The notes under the pieces are model-generated. The model had not been told where the DNA came from. It was given only the letters and a program-made list of their open reading frames with translations, and searched no databases. A program made the position numbers and the translations under genes. From JAGLOK01 sp963677605 (lineage in GTDB: Bacteria; Bacillota; Clostridia; Christensenellales; UMGS416), in the NCBI GenBank assembly GCA_963677605.2, contig CAXXDX010000005.1, positions 124,001-188,000 of the forward strand: 64,000 nucleotides of DNA. The letters are read 5' to 3'. Positions 35,010 through 44,048 of this stretch are shown here, piece by piece; within the stretch, counting starts at the first letter, position 1, and each line of letters starts with the position of its first letter.

Positions 35010-35855
35010 CTATACTCCGGAATAAGATGCAAAACCGCCGTCAACAGGAATTACTACTCCGTTAACAAATCCGCTTGCGCCTTTGTCACAAAGATAAAGC
35101 AACGTGCCTATTAATTCATCCGGCTCGCCGAATCTGTTCATAGGTGTTGCTGCCAGTATTTTATTTGCACGTGCAGAATATGTGCCGTCTTCATTTCTTA
35201 AAAGCTTCTGGTTCTGTGTTGTTTCAAAGAATCCCGGTGCGATTGCATTAACTCTTATGTTAGTTTTTGCAAAGTGCACTGCAAGCCACTGAGTAAAGTT
35301 TGATATGGCAGCTTTTGCTCCCGAATATGCCGGTATCCTTGTAAGAGGTGTAAATGCATTCATTGAAGAGATGTTTATAATACACGGCTCTTCTTTAATC
35401 AGCATATCTTTTGCAAACACCTGTGTCGGCAATAATGTTCCGAGGAAGTTCAGGTTAAATACAAATTCTATACCGCCCTGATCAAGGTCAAAAAACGATG
35501 ATATACCATCTAAATCTTCATCGCCCATCTCATAATGGTCTTTTGTTGTAGTTCCTTTAGGGTGGTTTCCGCCTGCTCCGTTGATTAATATGTCGCATGT
35601 GCCGAATGCCTCGTTTACAGCTTCTCTGGCTTTCTCAATGCTTTCTTTTTTAAGCACGTTGCATTCAAATCCCTGTGCAACAAAGCCCGTATCGTTAAGC
35701 TTCTTTGCTGCGTTGTTTGCAGCATCAGGATTTAAGTCAAGTATCGCAAGCTTTGCTCCCTGCTCTCCAAGGCCTTTGCAAAATGCGCTTCCCAGCACGC
35801 CTGCCCCGCCTGTAATTACTACTACTTTATCTTTTAATGAATTAGATTTTATCAT
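35010..35855 (-). CDS. SDR oxidoreductase, D-mannonate oxidoreductase (YjmF) type
   Basis: A 281-residue short-chain dehydrogenase. The cofactor motif is VITGGAGVLGSAFCKGLG, the active site SSM...YSGAKAAI (Tyr-x-x-x-Lys), and NLNFLGTLLPTQVFAKDM is typical of the mannonate/fructuronate reductase branch. AAAAGGAG lies six bases before ATG 35855; the longer frame upstream has no site. It is last in a four-gene sugar-acid cluster. The B. subtilis counterpart converts D-fructuronate and D-mannonate; another hexonate is possible here. Confidence 0.8.
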   Translation of the reverse strand: MIKSNSLKDKVVVITGGAGVLGSAFCKGLGEQGAKLAILDLNPDAANNAAKKLNDTGFVAQGFECNVLKKESIEKAREAVNEAFGTCDILINGAGGNHPKGTTTKDHYEMGDEDLDGISSFFDLDQGGIEFVFNLNFLGTLLPTQVFAKDMLIKEEPCIINISSMNAFTPLTRIPAYSGAKAAISNFTQWLAVHFAKTNIRVNAIAPGFFETTQNQKLLRNEDGTYSARANKILAATPMNRFGEPDELIGTLLYLCDKGASGFVNGVVIPVDGGFASYSGV

Positions 35856-35949
35856 CTTTTTCTCCTTTTTAGTTCTCCCTCCCCTGTTTCCTCCTTTTTC
35901 AAGGAGGATTGGGAAAGGGATTTTCATTTTAATTCGCCCATGGCAAAAA

Positions 35950-37230
35950 CTATTTTTTAATTCGTGCTTCGTCCACCCAAAGACCTATTGCAGGATTTGA
36001 TATGAAAAACACTTCTTCTCCGTTCACATCATTCCAGCCGTCTTTTAAGCTTTCAAACTGATACTTTTCTTTTGCTTCATCGATGTCCATATAGTTAAAA
36101 CCAATGCTTTCAACTTCTTGTTCTGTCATCTTGCCCGGACAGTATGTAATCCTAAATCTGCCATCGGATGAACCGTGTATTAAGTGCGCAGCAATGGACG
36201 GAGCATTTTTAAGCTCTTCATTTTCCTTAAACATTTCAAGTACTTTTATGCGCCCTACATAGCCAAACTTTTTGATAAGTCTGTCAGGTTCGGGAGACTC
36301 TCCGCATTGCCTAACTGCCGGTGCTATAACTACAAGCTCTCCGTCGTCAGCTATCGCCATACGTGTGCGGTATATTGATTTGTTTCCAACCCATGTAGTT
36401 TTAAATTCGCCCGGATCAAGGTATACAACCACTTTCTTTGGCGGATGGTCAACATATGTCAGGTTCATTTTTTGGCTGAGCGACACAGCTTTTTCAAAAA
36501 GCATGCGCTCACGCCCCACATACAAGCCGTGAATGTTAACATCCATTCCCTGCGCTGTGCACACTGTGAGAATGTACGTTAGAGGTACATCGTCAATGAA
36601 GTGCTGTTCTGCATAGTCGAAAGTTTTACGTACAGGTGAATGATCCTGTCCCATAACGCGCTCCATGCCATATACTGCGCCCAGCATGTGTGATGCGCCT
36701 ATCATAGAGTCTCCGCCGCATCCGACAAAGACATTCTTTGAGTAGTTTGCCATGCCTACCACTTCATGCGGCACGACCTGACCAATTGAAAACACTGCAT
36801 CAAACGATCCGTCAACAATTGCTTTGTTGACTTCTACATCCATCTTTTCATCTATTAAGCCATCAGAAATTTCGCTGATATATTCGCCGGGGATTTCGCC
36901 GATTTTTACTACGCCATTTTTGTAATCGTGGGTTATATAGGCGTCCATCGGTATTTCTTTGCCAAAGAACATGTGAAGCTCTTCTTCGGTCATCTGCATA
37001 TGAGTACCGAGAGCCGGCATGACCTTTACATTTGCACCCTGCGCGGTAAAAGCCTTGTATAAATATGCAGCGATGTCTCCTGCTCCCGACTGTGCGCGTG
37101 TCGCGTCCGGCGGTATCAAGAGCACGTTCTTTTTGTCCGCATTGTATTTTACCGTTTCATCAAGCGCTGCTGTTATTTCTTCCCACGGCAAACCTTTCGG
37201 ACTATCGTTTTCCAGAATTAATTTAATCAT
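35950..37230 (-). CDS. LarA-family nickel-dependent racemase/epimerase
   Basis: A 426-residue LarA homologue (DUF2088 plus C-terminal lobe). Conserved segments are LIPPDATRAQSGAGD, ALGTHMQMTEEEL, ITHDYKNGVVKIGE and PHEVVGMANYSKNVFVG, carrying the Arg, His and pincer-cofactor Lys expected from lactate racemase. LarA enzymes use a nickel-pincer nucleotide to shuttle hydride at the alpha carbon of 2-hydroxy acids. Some homologues epimerise aldonic acids such as gluconate at C2. Its place between 6-phosphogluconate dehydrogenase and a mannonate-type SDR favours an aldonate substrate. Cofactor genes larB, larC and larE are not in the window. Confidence 0.85.
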   Translation of the reverse strand: MIKLILENDSPKGLPWEEITAALDETVKYNADKKNVLLIPPDATRAQSGAGDIAAYLYKAFTAQGANVKVMPALGTHMQMTEEELHMFFGKEIPMDAYITHDYKNGVVKIGEIPGEYISEISDGLIDEKMDVEVNKAIVDGSFDAVFSIGQVVPHEVVGMANYSKNVFVGCGGDSMIGASHMLGAVYGMERVMGQDHSPVRKTFDYAEQHFIDDVPLTYILTVCTAQGMDVNIHGLYVGRERMLFEKAVSLSQKMNLTYVDHPPKKVVVYLDPGEFKTTWVGNKSIYRTRMAIADDGELVVIAPAVRQCGESPEPDRLIKKFGYVGRIKVLEMFKENEELKNAPSIAAHLIHGSSDGRFRITYCPGKMTEQEVESIGFNYMDIDEAKEKYQFESLKDGWNDVNGEEVFFISNPAIGLWVDEARIKK

Positions 37231-37310
37231 ATTATCACTCAGTTTCTTTTAAATAAGTATAGCGTTTGAGATAAGAAACCTCATCACCAACCTTAACTAT
37301 GTCACTCTCA

Positions 37311-38762
37311 CTAGACTGTATATGTTGAGGCAGATGTACTACCGCCCTCACCAGTCCAGTTAGTGTGGAAGAACTCGCCGCGCTCTTTATCCACACGCTC
37401 ATAAGTATGTGCGCCGAAATAGTCGCGCTGAGCCTGCAGAAGGTTTGCGGGAAGTCTGCCGTTTCTGTATCCGTCAAAGTATGAAAGAGCGGATGAGAAT
37501 GCAGGAACCGGAATTCCGTTTGCAACGGCAGCTGCGATAACTCTGCGCCAGCCTGCCTGCGCCGCTTCAACTTTTTGTTTGAAGAAAGAATCTATAAGTA
37601 GGTTTACAAGATCATTGTCCTTGTCAAAAGCTTCTTTAATTTTTCCGAGGAATGCAGAACGGATAATACATCCGCCGCGCCACATAAGCGCTATTCCGCC
37701 ATAATTTAATTCCCAGTCATATGTTTTTGCAGCTTCACGCATAAGTGCATAGCCCTGTGCATAAGATACAATTTTGCTTGCATACAATGCGTCCTTGATA
37801 TCTGATATGAACTGTGCTTTTATTCCGCTGAAGTTAACATCAGGACCGGAGAGTATTTTGCTGGCTGCGACGCGCTCTTCCTTTTGTGCGGATAAGCATC
37901 TTGCATACACAGCTTCACCGATTAATGTAAGAGGAATGCCTTCTTCAAGTGATGTGATTGCAGTCCATTTGCCTGTTCCCTTCTGTCCTGCTGTATCGAG
38001 AATTTTTTCTACGAGAGCTTCGCCGTCTTCATCTTTATAACCCATGATGTCGCGGGTGATCTCTATAAGATAGCTGTCAAGATCGCCTGTGTTCCAGTCA
38101 GCGAATACTTCATGCATTTCATCGGCTGACATGCCAAGAAGGTTTTTCATAAGGTAATATGCTTCGCATATGAGCTGCATGTCGCCATATTCGATGCCGT
38201 TATGAACCATTTTTACAAAGTGACCTGCACCGTCGCTTCCCACCCAGTCGCAGCATGGCGTGCCATCTTCAACTTTTGCTGATATTGCCTGAAGTATGTC
38301 TTTGACTTCTCCCCAAGCTTCCGGTGAGCCGCCGGGCATGATTGACGGGCCTTTAAGCGCGCCTTCCTCTCCTCCGGATACTCCTGTTCCGATATATAAA
38401 AGGCCTGCTTCTTCCACCTTTTTAGTACGGCGCAAAGTGTCTTTAAAATATGAGTTTCCGCCGTCGATTATAATGTCGCCTTTATCAAGAAGCGGTATTA
38501 TGCTGTCGATAAACATATCAACAGGTGCGCCTGCTTTAACCATAACCATTATCTTGCGTGGTTTTTCCAGCGCACTCACAAGCTCTTCAACTGAATATGT
38601 TCCGATGATGTTTTTGCCTGCTCCGCGTCCTTCAACAAAGTTTTTAACCTTTGATGTTGTTCTGTTAAATACGGCTACCGAAAAGCCTTTTGATTCCATG
38701 TTGAGTACTAAGTTTTCGCCCATAACGGCGAGGCCCACTACACCAATGTTTGCTTTTTTCAT
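37311..38762 (-). CDS. gnd: 6-phosphogluconate dehydrogenase, decarboxylating
   Basis: A 483-residue full-length enzyme of the pentose phosphate pathway; it oxidises 6-phosphogluconate to ribulose 5-phosphate, CO2 and NADPH. The N-terminal motif GVVGLAVMGENLVLNMESKG is diagnostic and the following NRTTSK favours NADP. The catalytic region has GTGVSGGEEGALKGPSIMPGG and HFVKMVHNGIEYGDMQ. An AAATTTCCTCC complement supplies its ribosome site. It follows the sugar kinase gene by 185 bases and precedes the LarA homologue. Confidence 0.96.
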   Translation of the reverse strand: MKKANIGVVGLAVMGENLVLNMESKGFSVAVFNRTTSKVKNFVEGRGAGKNIIGTYSVEELVSALEKPRKIMVMVKAGAPVDMFIDSIIPLLDKGDIIIDGGNSYFKDTLRRTKKVEEAGLLYIGTGVSGGEEGALKGPSIMPGGSPEAWGEVKDILQAISAKVEDGTPCCDWVGSDGAGHFVKMVHNGIEYGDMQLICEAYYLMKNLLGMSADEMHEVFADWNTGDLDSYLIEITRDIMGYKDEDGEALVEKILDTAGQKGTGKWTAITSLEEGIPLTLIGEAVYARCLSAQKEERVAASKILSGPDVNFSGIKAQFISDIKDALYASKIVSYAQGYALMREAAKTYDWELNYGGIALMWRGGCIIRSAFLGKIKEAFDKDNDLVNLLIDSFFKQKVEAAQAGWRRVIAAAVANGIPVPAFSSALSYFDGYRNGRLPANLLQAQRDYFGAHTYERVDKERGEFFHTNWTGEGGSTSASTYTV

Positions 38763-38947
38763 TTAAATTTCCTCCGTAAATTTTTCAATTTCGAGGCTTT
38801 GCCTCTCATTGAGATCTTACGAATCGACAAAAACTCGTTTCACTCGTGCCTTTTCCCGATTCGCGCTTTTTTCGCAATTACTAAAATTATTGTTTGATTT
38901 TTCGTCGCATGTCCGAAAAATCTATCATGCTTTATCTTTTATTCTTA

Positions 38948-40021
38948 CTATCTTTTTACCCTCGCGTTACCTGCCCATACGCTCCAGATCTGGTCTTCAT
39001 CAACAGGCTGACTGTAATCTGAGTAGAAAGATGTTGTAAGTGCGCCGTTTGCCCAGCCGAACTGTATCCATTTTTCTGGATCCCACTCTTTAAGCACTGC
39101 ATACAGCATTCCGCCGACGAATCCGTCACCGCCGCCGATTCTGTCCAATACATGTATTGACTTTGGCTCAACAACATGCCAAGTTCCGTTTTCCCACAAG
39201 ATTGCGCCCCAGTTATGGAGGTTTGTATGCTCCACCTGACGCAGTGTAGTTGCAACTACTTTAACATTCGGGAAAACCTTGCGCACGTTTTCAATCATGC
39301 CTTTAAAACTTTCAATCTTGGCTGCGATGTCGCTTCCACCCGCTTCCGGGCCTTCAATGCCGAGTGCCAGCTGGAAGTCTTCTTCGTTGCCTATCATGAT
39401 GTCTGATATTTTAGTTATTTCGGTAAAAATGTTATGAAGCTCTTCTTCTCTGTTTATCCAGAAAGACGCTCTGTGATTTAAATCAAATGAAATGAGTGTG
39501 CCATATTGTTTGGCTTTTTTAGCAAGCTCCAAACAGAATTCGCCTGTTTCAGGAGACAATGCACCGATAAGTCCTGATATGTGGAGTATCTGAACACCTT
39601 CTTCGCCGAAGATTCTGTCGAGGTCAAAGTCTTTAACGCTAAGCGTTCTGCCGACTTCTCCTGCGCGGTCGTTTGTGACTCTCGGTCCGCGAACTCCGTA
39701 ACCGCTGTCTGCAATGTTTATCTGGTGACGATATCCCCATGGTCCGCCCGCCGGCACTTCCGGTCCTTCATAGTCCATACCGCGGCGGTTTAAATCGCGC
39801 TTGATTTTATCCGCAATTGGTGAGTCTTTTACAAAAGCCGTGAGCACTTTAACCGGCAGTCCCAAAAAGCTTGATACGCTTGCCACGTTTGATTCCGCAC
39901 TTGTTACCTGCATTTTGAAAGTGTCTGAAATGTGCACGGGCTGTCCGCCTTCCGGCGTAATTCTAAGTCCCATGCTTGTGGGCACGACCAGCGACCACTT
40001 GCAATTCTTCTTCAGTTCCAT
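38948..40021 (-). CDS. PfkB-family carbohydrate kinase (2-keto-3-deoxygluconate or gluconate kinase type)
   Basis: A 357-residue ribokinase-fold kinase. The catalytic signature is DRIGGGDGFVGGMLYA (Asp base in GGGD, where most members have GAGD), with TSAESNVASVSSFLG and FDLNHRASFW typical of KdgK-like enzymes. The start ATG 40021 follows AAAGGAG; a longer upstream frame lacks a site. KdgK normally phosphorylates 2-keto-3-deoxygluconate, but no KDPG aldolase or mannonate dehydratase is present, and the next gene uses 6-phosphogluconate; phosphorylation of gluconate or a related hexonate is therefore a serious alternative. First gene of the cluster. Confidence 0.82.
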   Translation of the reverse strand: MELKKNCKWSLVVPTSMGLRITPEGGQPVHISDTFKMQVTSAESNVASVSSFLGLPVKVLTAFVKDSPIADKIKRDLNRRGMDYEGPEVPAGGPWGYRHQINIADSGYGVRGPRVTNDRAGEVGRTLSVKDFDLDRIFGEEGVQILHISGLIGALSPETGEFCLELAKKAKQYGTLISFDLNHRASFWINREEELHNIFTEITKISDIMIGNEEDFQLALGIEGPEAGGSDIAAKIESFKGMIENVRKVFPNVKVVATTLRQVEHTNLHNWGAILWENGTWHVVEPKSIHVLDRIGGGDGFVGGMLYAVLKEWDPEKWIQFGWANGALTTSFYSDYSQPVDEDQIWSVWAGNARVKR

Positions 40022-40249
40022 AATAACTCCTTTGTTGTTCGATTTTACCCGACGTAACTTTATTAATTTATTATATGTTCTGCTTATCAGCAAAACTAAA
40101 ACTGTTCTTTGTTATTAAGTTATTCCAAACTATTCGGCTCAATAACCCGTGGTGATACTCCCTCGTCATTGAACGCCGTTCGGAACGTATGCACTTTATG
40201 AAACCAACCACGCGTTTTCTCAAGACAAAGCCTTTTAAAAACGCTTCGC

Positions 40250-40263
40250 TGTAAGCGCTTACA
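40250..40263. promoter_or_regulatory. cre/LacI-type operator
   Basis: TGTAAGCGCTTACA is a perfect 14-bp palindrome with central CG and fits the catabolite-responsive element consensus TGWAARCGYTWNCW. It lies about 230 bases upstream of the sugar kinase start and just after the MATE gene terminator, so control of the sugar-acid cluster by CcpA or a LacI-family regulator is likely. Confidence 0.6.
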
Positions 40264-40273
40264 TTGTATGCAC

Positions 40274-40309
40274 AAAAAAAATAAACCTGCTTGTGTACGG
40301 GTTTATTTT
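40274..40309 (-). terminator. Intrinsic terminator of the MATE gene
   Basis: AATAAACC/GGTTTATT stem, leftward, followed by seven T residues, about 70 bases past the MATE stop. Confidence 0.75.
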
Positions 40310-40378
40310 AGCACTTTGGGTTTGGGGTGTCAATGGCGCATATAAAACATTTGAATTAATATTAAATAGATTTGTTTT

Positions 40379-41746
40379 TTAATTAGTTGCATTTATATTT
40401 TGATTAGACATAAATTTATAATAACTGATAATTAATATTGTATCAGCTGCTATCCAAGCTAATATTTCTCCCCAGAATACTCCTTCTTCTCCAATTAAGT
40501 TTGTTAAAATCAAAGCACAAGATACTCTCATAACAAGCTGCGCAATACTTGAAAGTAATGGTGATACTGTTCTTCCCATTCCTTGTAGGCAAGAACGCAT
40601 AATATACAAAACATATAGTAATGGAAAAAAGGCAGAAAGAATTTTTAAAAAATTATAACCAATTTTAATAGTGTTTATTACTGTATCAAATTCACCAGTT
40701 ATAAAACATTTCAAAATTGGTTTACCAAGAAAAATCATTATTGCCGACATTAATAATGCAGTGAGGCTTCCTACAATGATTGCTGATTTTACACCTCTTA
40801 TAATTCTATTAAATTTTTTTGCTCCGTAATTTTGCCCACTATATGTAGATATTGCATATCCATATGATGAAGCGGCAATTTCAAGCAGAGCATATAGCTT
40901 GATTGCTGCTGTATAGCCTGCAATAAACAACACACCAAACCCATTAATTACTGATTGTACAACTAATCCTCCTATTGCAGTTACAATATTTAAAGATCCC
41001 ATTGGTATTCCTAATTGTATTTGTTTTAAACATAATATTATATCAATCTTATTATAATTCCTAGCTCCTTTTAAAACTCCAATATTTCTTATTTTATATA
41101 GGCATAATATAGAAGCTAAAAGCTGTGAAATTATTGTAGCAATCGCCACACCTGCAATTCCCTTTCTTAACACAAACACAAATAATATATCAAGTACTAT
41201 ATTTATTATAGAAGCTAAAGCCATTGCTAGTAACGGAGTTCTGCTATTGCCTAATGATCGTAGTATTGCTGCAAGATAATTATATAAAACTATAATAGGT
41301 ATGCCAGAAAACAATATGTGTAAATACTTTTTTGACATCCACACAATTTCATTCGGAACACCTATAAGTTTAAGAATCGGATTTATTATAATTTGCCCTA
41401 TAATTGTAATAATTATTGCAAGAAATATAACTAGGTAAACTGAATTAATATATGCTTTTTTTAATCCAATTTCATCATTATTTCCATAACGATGAGATAA
41501 TGTAATGGATATGCCTTGTGTTAAACCTTGACTAAATCCAAATATGGTAAAAATAAGCCATTCTGTTAAACCCAATGCTGCCAGAGCATTTATTCCTAGC
41601 GCTCTGCCTATAACTAATGTATCAGTAAATGCATATAATTGCTGAAATACATTCCCTAGCATTAAAGGTACAGCGAAACCGAGTATTAGTTTCCATGGTA
41701 TACCCTTTGTCATATCTTTTGTTTTTGTATTGTTAAGAATTTTCAA
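40379..41746 (-). CDS. MATE-family multidrug/Na+ antiporter
   Basis: A 455-residue transporter with 12 predicted membrane helices. The N-terminal MTKGIPWKLILGFAVPLMLG and FQQLYAFTDTLVIGRALG motifs are typical of NorM/DinF-like MATE exporters, which expel cationic drugs or metabolites in exchange for Na+ or H+. The frame starts with TTG at 41746; a start at the ATG of MTKGIP (codon 12) is also possible. Its base composition is AT-richer than the sugar-acid genes to its left. Substrate unknown. Confidence 0.88.
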   Translation of the reverse strand: MKILNNTKTKDMTKGIPWKLILGFAVPLMLGNVFQQLYAFTDTLVIGRALGINALAALGLTEWLIFTIFGFSQGLTQGISITLSHRYGNNDEIGLKKAYINSVYLVIFLAIIITIIGQIIINPILKLIGVPNEIVWMSKKYLHILFSGIPIIVLYNYLAAILRSLGNSRTPLLAMALASIINIVLDILFVFVLRKGIAGVAIATIISQLLASILCLYKIRNIGVLKGARNYNKIDIILCLKQIQLGIPMGSLNIVTAIGGLVVQSVINGFGVLFIAGYTAAIKLYALLEIAASSYGYAISTYSGQNYGAKKFNRIIRGVKSAIIVGSLTALLMSAIMIFLGKPILKCFITGEFDTVINTIKIGYNFLKILSAFFPLLYVLYIMRSCLQGMGRTVSPLLSSIAQLVMRVSCALILTNLIGEEGVFWGEILAWIAADTILIISYYKFMSNQNINATN

Positions 41747-41953
41747 TCAAGTTCTCGTATTGTTATTGTTATGCATAAAATTACATTAGCTTTAAATCTT
41801 ATCACCTCGAAAAGAAATATGCAATATTTAACATTAATAAGAATATTTAATATTCCTATAAATGAATTATATTTTCAAATTAACCTCCCTCCCCTCTCTT
41901 CCAACCCACACCATCATATGCTAAAATAAACACAAACAATTAAGGAGAAAACT

Positions 41954-42466
41954 ATGCTGCTCGTACCAAAAGATTATATAGAAATAGATACAGAAAAAAA
42001 TCAGGAAGAAGTAATGGACATATTGCGCTCCCAAACACAGGTGCAGGCTCAGCTTTCCACTTCCGACATAAGAAAACTTACAGGCGTTAACAGCTTTTTT
42101 ATAGGAGAAGTCGGTTATTCCGATTTTAAAATCACAAGAGTCATCTACGGCAACAATGTCTTTCGCCCGATACTAAAAGGAATCGTTGAAAAGAAAGAAA
42201 AAGGCTGTAAAATATCAGTCAAACTGGGGCTTGCAACTACAACAGTTATCGGCCTTCTGCTGTCATTGGTTTTAGCTCTTTATCTCGGTATAAAGCCGAT
42301 GTTTGCGGAAGTTCCGTCTTCAAGCATAATTGACTCAATTTATTTATGGATTGGCTTAATCATCGCAAGTTATCTTTATGTTCTTATTATGTATAAGATA
42401 GATTTAGGCAAGGCAAAAAAGAAAATCTATGAAATGTTTTCGGATAAACCTGAGCAGGAAGAATAA
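41954..42466 (+). CDS. Small two-helix membrane protein, family shared with 42561 and 53262 genes
   Basis: A 170-residue protein beginning MLLVPKDYIEIDTEKNQEEV. Its soluble N-terminal half has SFFIGEVGYSDFKITRVIYGNNVFRPILKG, closely patterned after two other genes in this window. Two membrane helices follow (about 97-118 and 130-150), then a charged tail. Function unknown. AAGGAGAAAAC precedes the ATG. First of three co-oriented genes. Confidence 0.7.
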   Translation: MLLVPKDYIEIDTEKNQEEVMDILRSQTQVQAQLSTSDIRKLTGVNSFFIGEVGYSDFKITRVIYGNNVFRPILKGIVEKKEKGCKISVKLGLATTTVIGLLLSLVLALYLGIKPMFAEVPSSSIIDSIYLWIGLIIASYLYVLIMYKIDLGKAKKKIYEMFSDKPEQEE

Positions 42467-42560
42467 CTTTCACCCAATAGTATATTATTCTTTTAAACTC
42501 CTTCTTTCCCGGCACAGCCTGCTATGATAAAATAATAATATACATATCAAGGAGGAAAAC

Positions 42561-43070
42561 ATGCTGCTTATTCCTTATGACAAGATAGAGCTTACAACAG
42601 ATAAAACTCCTCAACAGATAAAACATATTCTTGATAAAACAATCGCCGCTTCCGGTATTAAAAACCTTCGTTATTGGAACAAAGAACTGATAGAAGGAAA
42701 GCTGTTTGAAGGAGATACAACCGAAAACTGGTTTAAAATCAGACGGCTTGTCCGCTACTGGAACGTGTGTCTGCCGATAATAACCGGAATAGTTTCACAT
42801 GAAGAAAAAACCAACGTCAAAATAAAATTCCGCATGACAGTTCTTGACGAGATAATTCTATTGATGTTTTTCGTCGGACTCGTGTTGTCGGTTCTTTCTT
42901 TCATCTTCCCTACTCCGAATATAGAAATGATGGTAAAAATTGAAGCCGGTATTGTGTTTGCACTCGGAGTCGGTGTAATGTTCTTTTTATATAAATCAGA
43001 AGTTTCAAAGGCAAAGACTATACTTTCTGAACTAATAGAAAAAAAGCATCCACACAAGGAGAATACTTAA
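42561..43070 (+). CDS. Small two-helix membrane protein, paralogue of 41954 gene
   Basis: A 169-residue protein beginning MLLIPYDKIELTTDKTPQQI, with LFEGDTTENWFKIRRLVRYWNVCLPIITGIV matching its neighbour position by position, and two membrane helices (about 95-115 and 122-145). Its AAGGAGG site is excellent. Its stop overlaps the next start (TAATG), so it is coupled to the 5-alpha-reductase-like gene. Confidence 0.7.
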   Translation: MLLIPYDKIELTTDKTPQQIKHILDKTIAASGIKNLRYWNKELIEGKLFEGDTTENWFKIRRLVRYWNVCLPIITGIVSHEEKTNVKIKFRMTVLDEIILLMFFVGLVLSVLSFIFPTPNIEMMVKIEAGIVFALGVGVMFFLYKSEVSKAKTILSELIEKKHPHKENT

Positions 43071-43936
43071 TGCGCAGGCAGCTACCCAAGACTTTATCAT
43101 TAATAATTATCATACTAATCTACTTGCTTTCAATAGTTACAGCAATTATATCCTATCATTACACTTCGCATCTTGGAACATTATGGGCCGTTTTTATAGC
43201 TGACGCTGCCGCAACAGTCATAGTATGGGCTGCCGGTCTTTTGCTTGAAAACCCAAGTGTTTACGATCCATACTGGTCAATTGCGCCTATGGTTATCATT
43301 CCTTTGTTTTTGGTAATAAGCAGTCGTTCAATAAACCCTGCCGATATACTGCTATTGCTTGCAGTCGCATTTTGGGGTGTACGGCTCACATATAACTGGG
43401 CAGCTGGATGGCGCGGGCTCGGGCATTGTGACTGGCGCTATGATATGCTTAAGGCTAATAAACCTAAGATATGGTTTATAACAAACTTTTTTGGCATAAA
43501 CATGATGCCTACCGTACTTGTATACCTCGGAATGATTCCAGCTTATTTTCTTATCCAAAGCGAAACTTCCGTATCAATATATACAATAGTAGGGTTTTTA
43601 GTTTGCATATCATCTGCATCCATACAGCTTATAAGCGACAGGCAAATGATATCCCACAGAAAAAATAATCCTTCCGGAAACATTGACTCCGGGCTTTGGG
43701 CGTATTCCCGCCATCCAAACTATTTCGGAGAAGTCATGTTCTGGTGGGGAATATTTATTATGACATTAGGTATATCCGCTCCCCTTTTATCAATAAGCGG
43801 CGCGGTTTTAATAACTCTTTTATTCATTTTTATTTCAATTCCTATGATGGAGCGTCATGTTGAGGCAAAAATACCGGAATACAGCGAATATAAGAAGGAA
43901 GTTTCCATGCTTGTGCCTTGGAAGAGAAAAGTATAA
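43070..43936 (+). CDS. DUF1295 / steroid 5-alpha-reductase-like membrane protein
   Basis: A 288-residue protein with about seven membrane helices. The DUF1295 signatures are RLTYNWAAGWRGLGHCDWRY and, near the C-terminus, SGLWAYSRHPNYFGEVMFWW, the conserved His-Pro-Asn-Tyr-Phe-Gly motif of the 5-alpha-reductase/ICMT superfamily. These enzymes reduce or methylate lipid-like substrates in the membrane; the bacterial substrate is unknown. ATG overlaps the stop of the preceding small membrane protein. Confidence 0.85.
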   Translation: MRRQLPKTLSLIIIILIYLLSIVTAIISYHYTSHLGTLWAVFIADAAATVIVWAAGLLLENPSVYDPYWSIAPMVIIPLFLVISSRSINPADILLLLAVAFWGVRLTYNWAAGWRGLGHCDWRYDMLKANKPKIWFITNFFGINMMPTVLVYLGMIPAYFLIQSETSVSIYTIVGFLVCISSASIQLISDRQMISHRKNNPSGNIDSGLWAYSRHPNYFGEVMFWWGIFIMTLGISAPLLSISGAVLITLLFIFISIPMMERHVEAKIPEYSEYKKEVSMLVPWKRKV

Positions 43937-43947
43937 TTTGAAAATAT

Positions 43948-43961
43948 TGTGCACTTGCACA
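43948..43961. promoter_or_regulatory. TGTGCA inverted repeat upstream of PII gene
   Basis: TGTGCA-CT-TGCACA ends 12 bases before the -35 box of the PII promoter, a position suited to an activator site. Confidence 0.35.
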
Positions 43962-43973
43962 GTTTAAACATTG

Positions 43974-44002
43974 TTGAATATTTTCCTGCATAATGTTACA
44001 AT
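43974..44002 (+). promoter_or_regulatory. Promoter of the PII gene
   Basis: TTGAAT, a 17-base spacer and TACAAT; predicted leader about 40 nt with AAAGGAG before the start. Confidence 0.55.
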
Positions 44003-44048
44003 TTAAGAAAGAGATAATTCAATTTGGCTTCACAGAAAGGAGCGCGCT

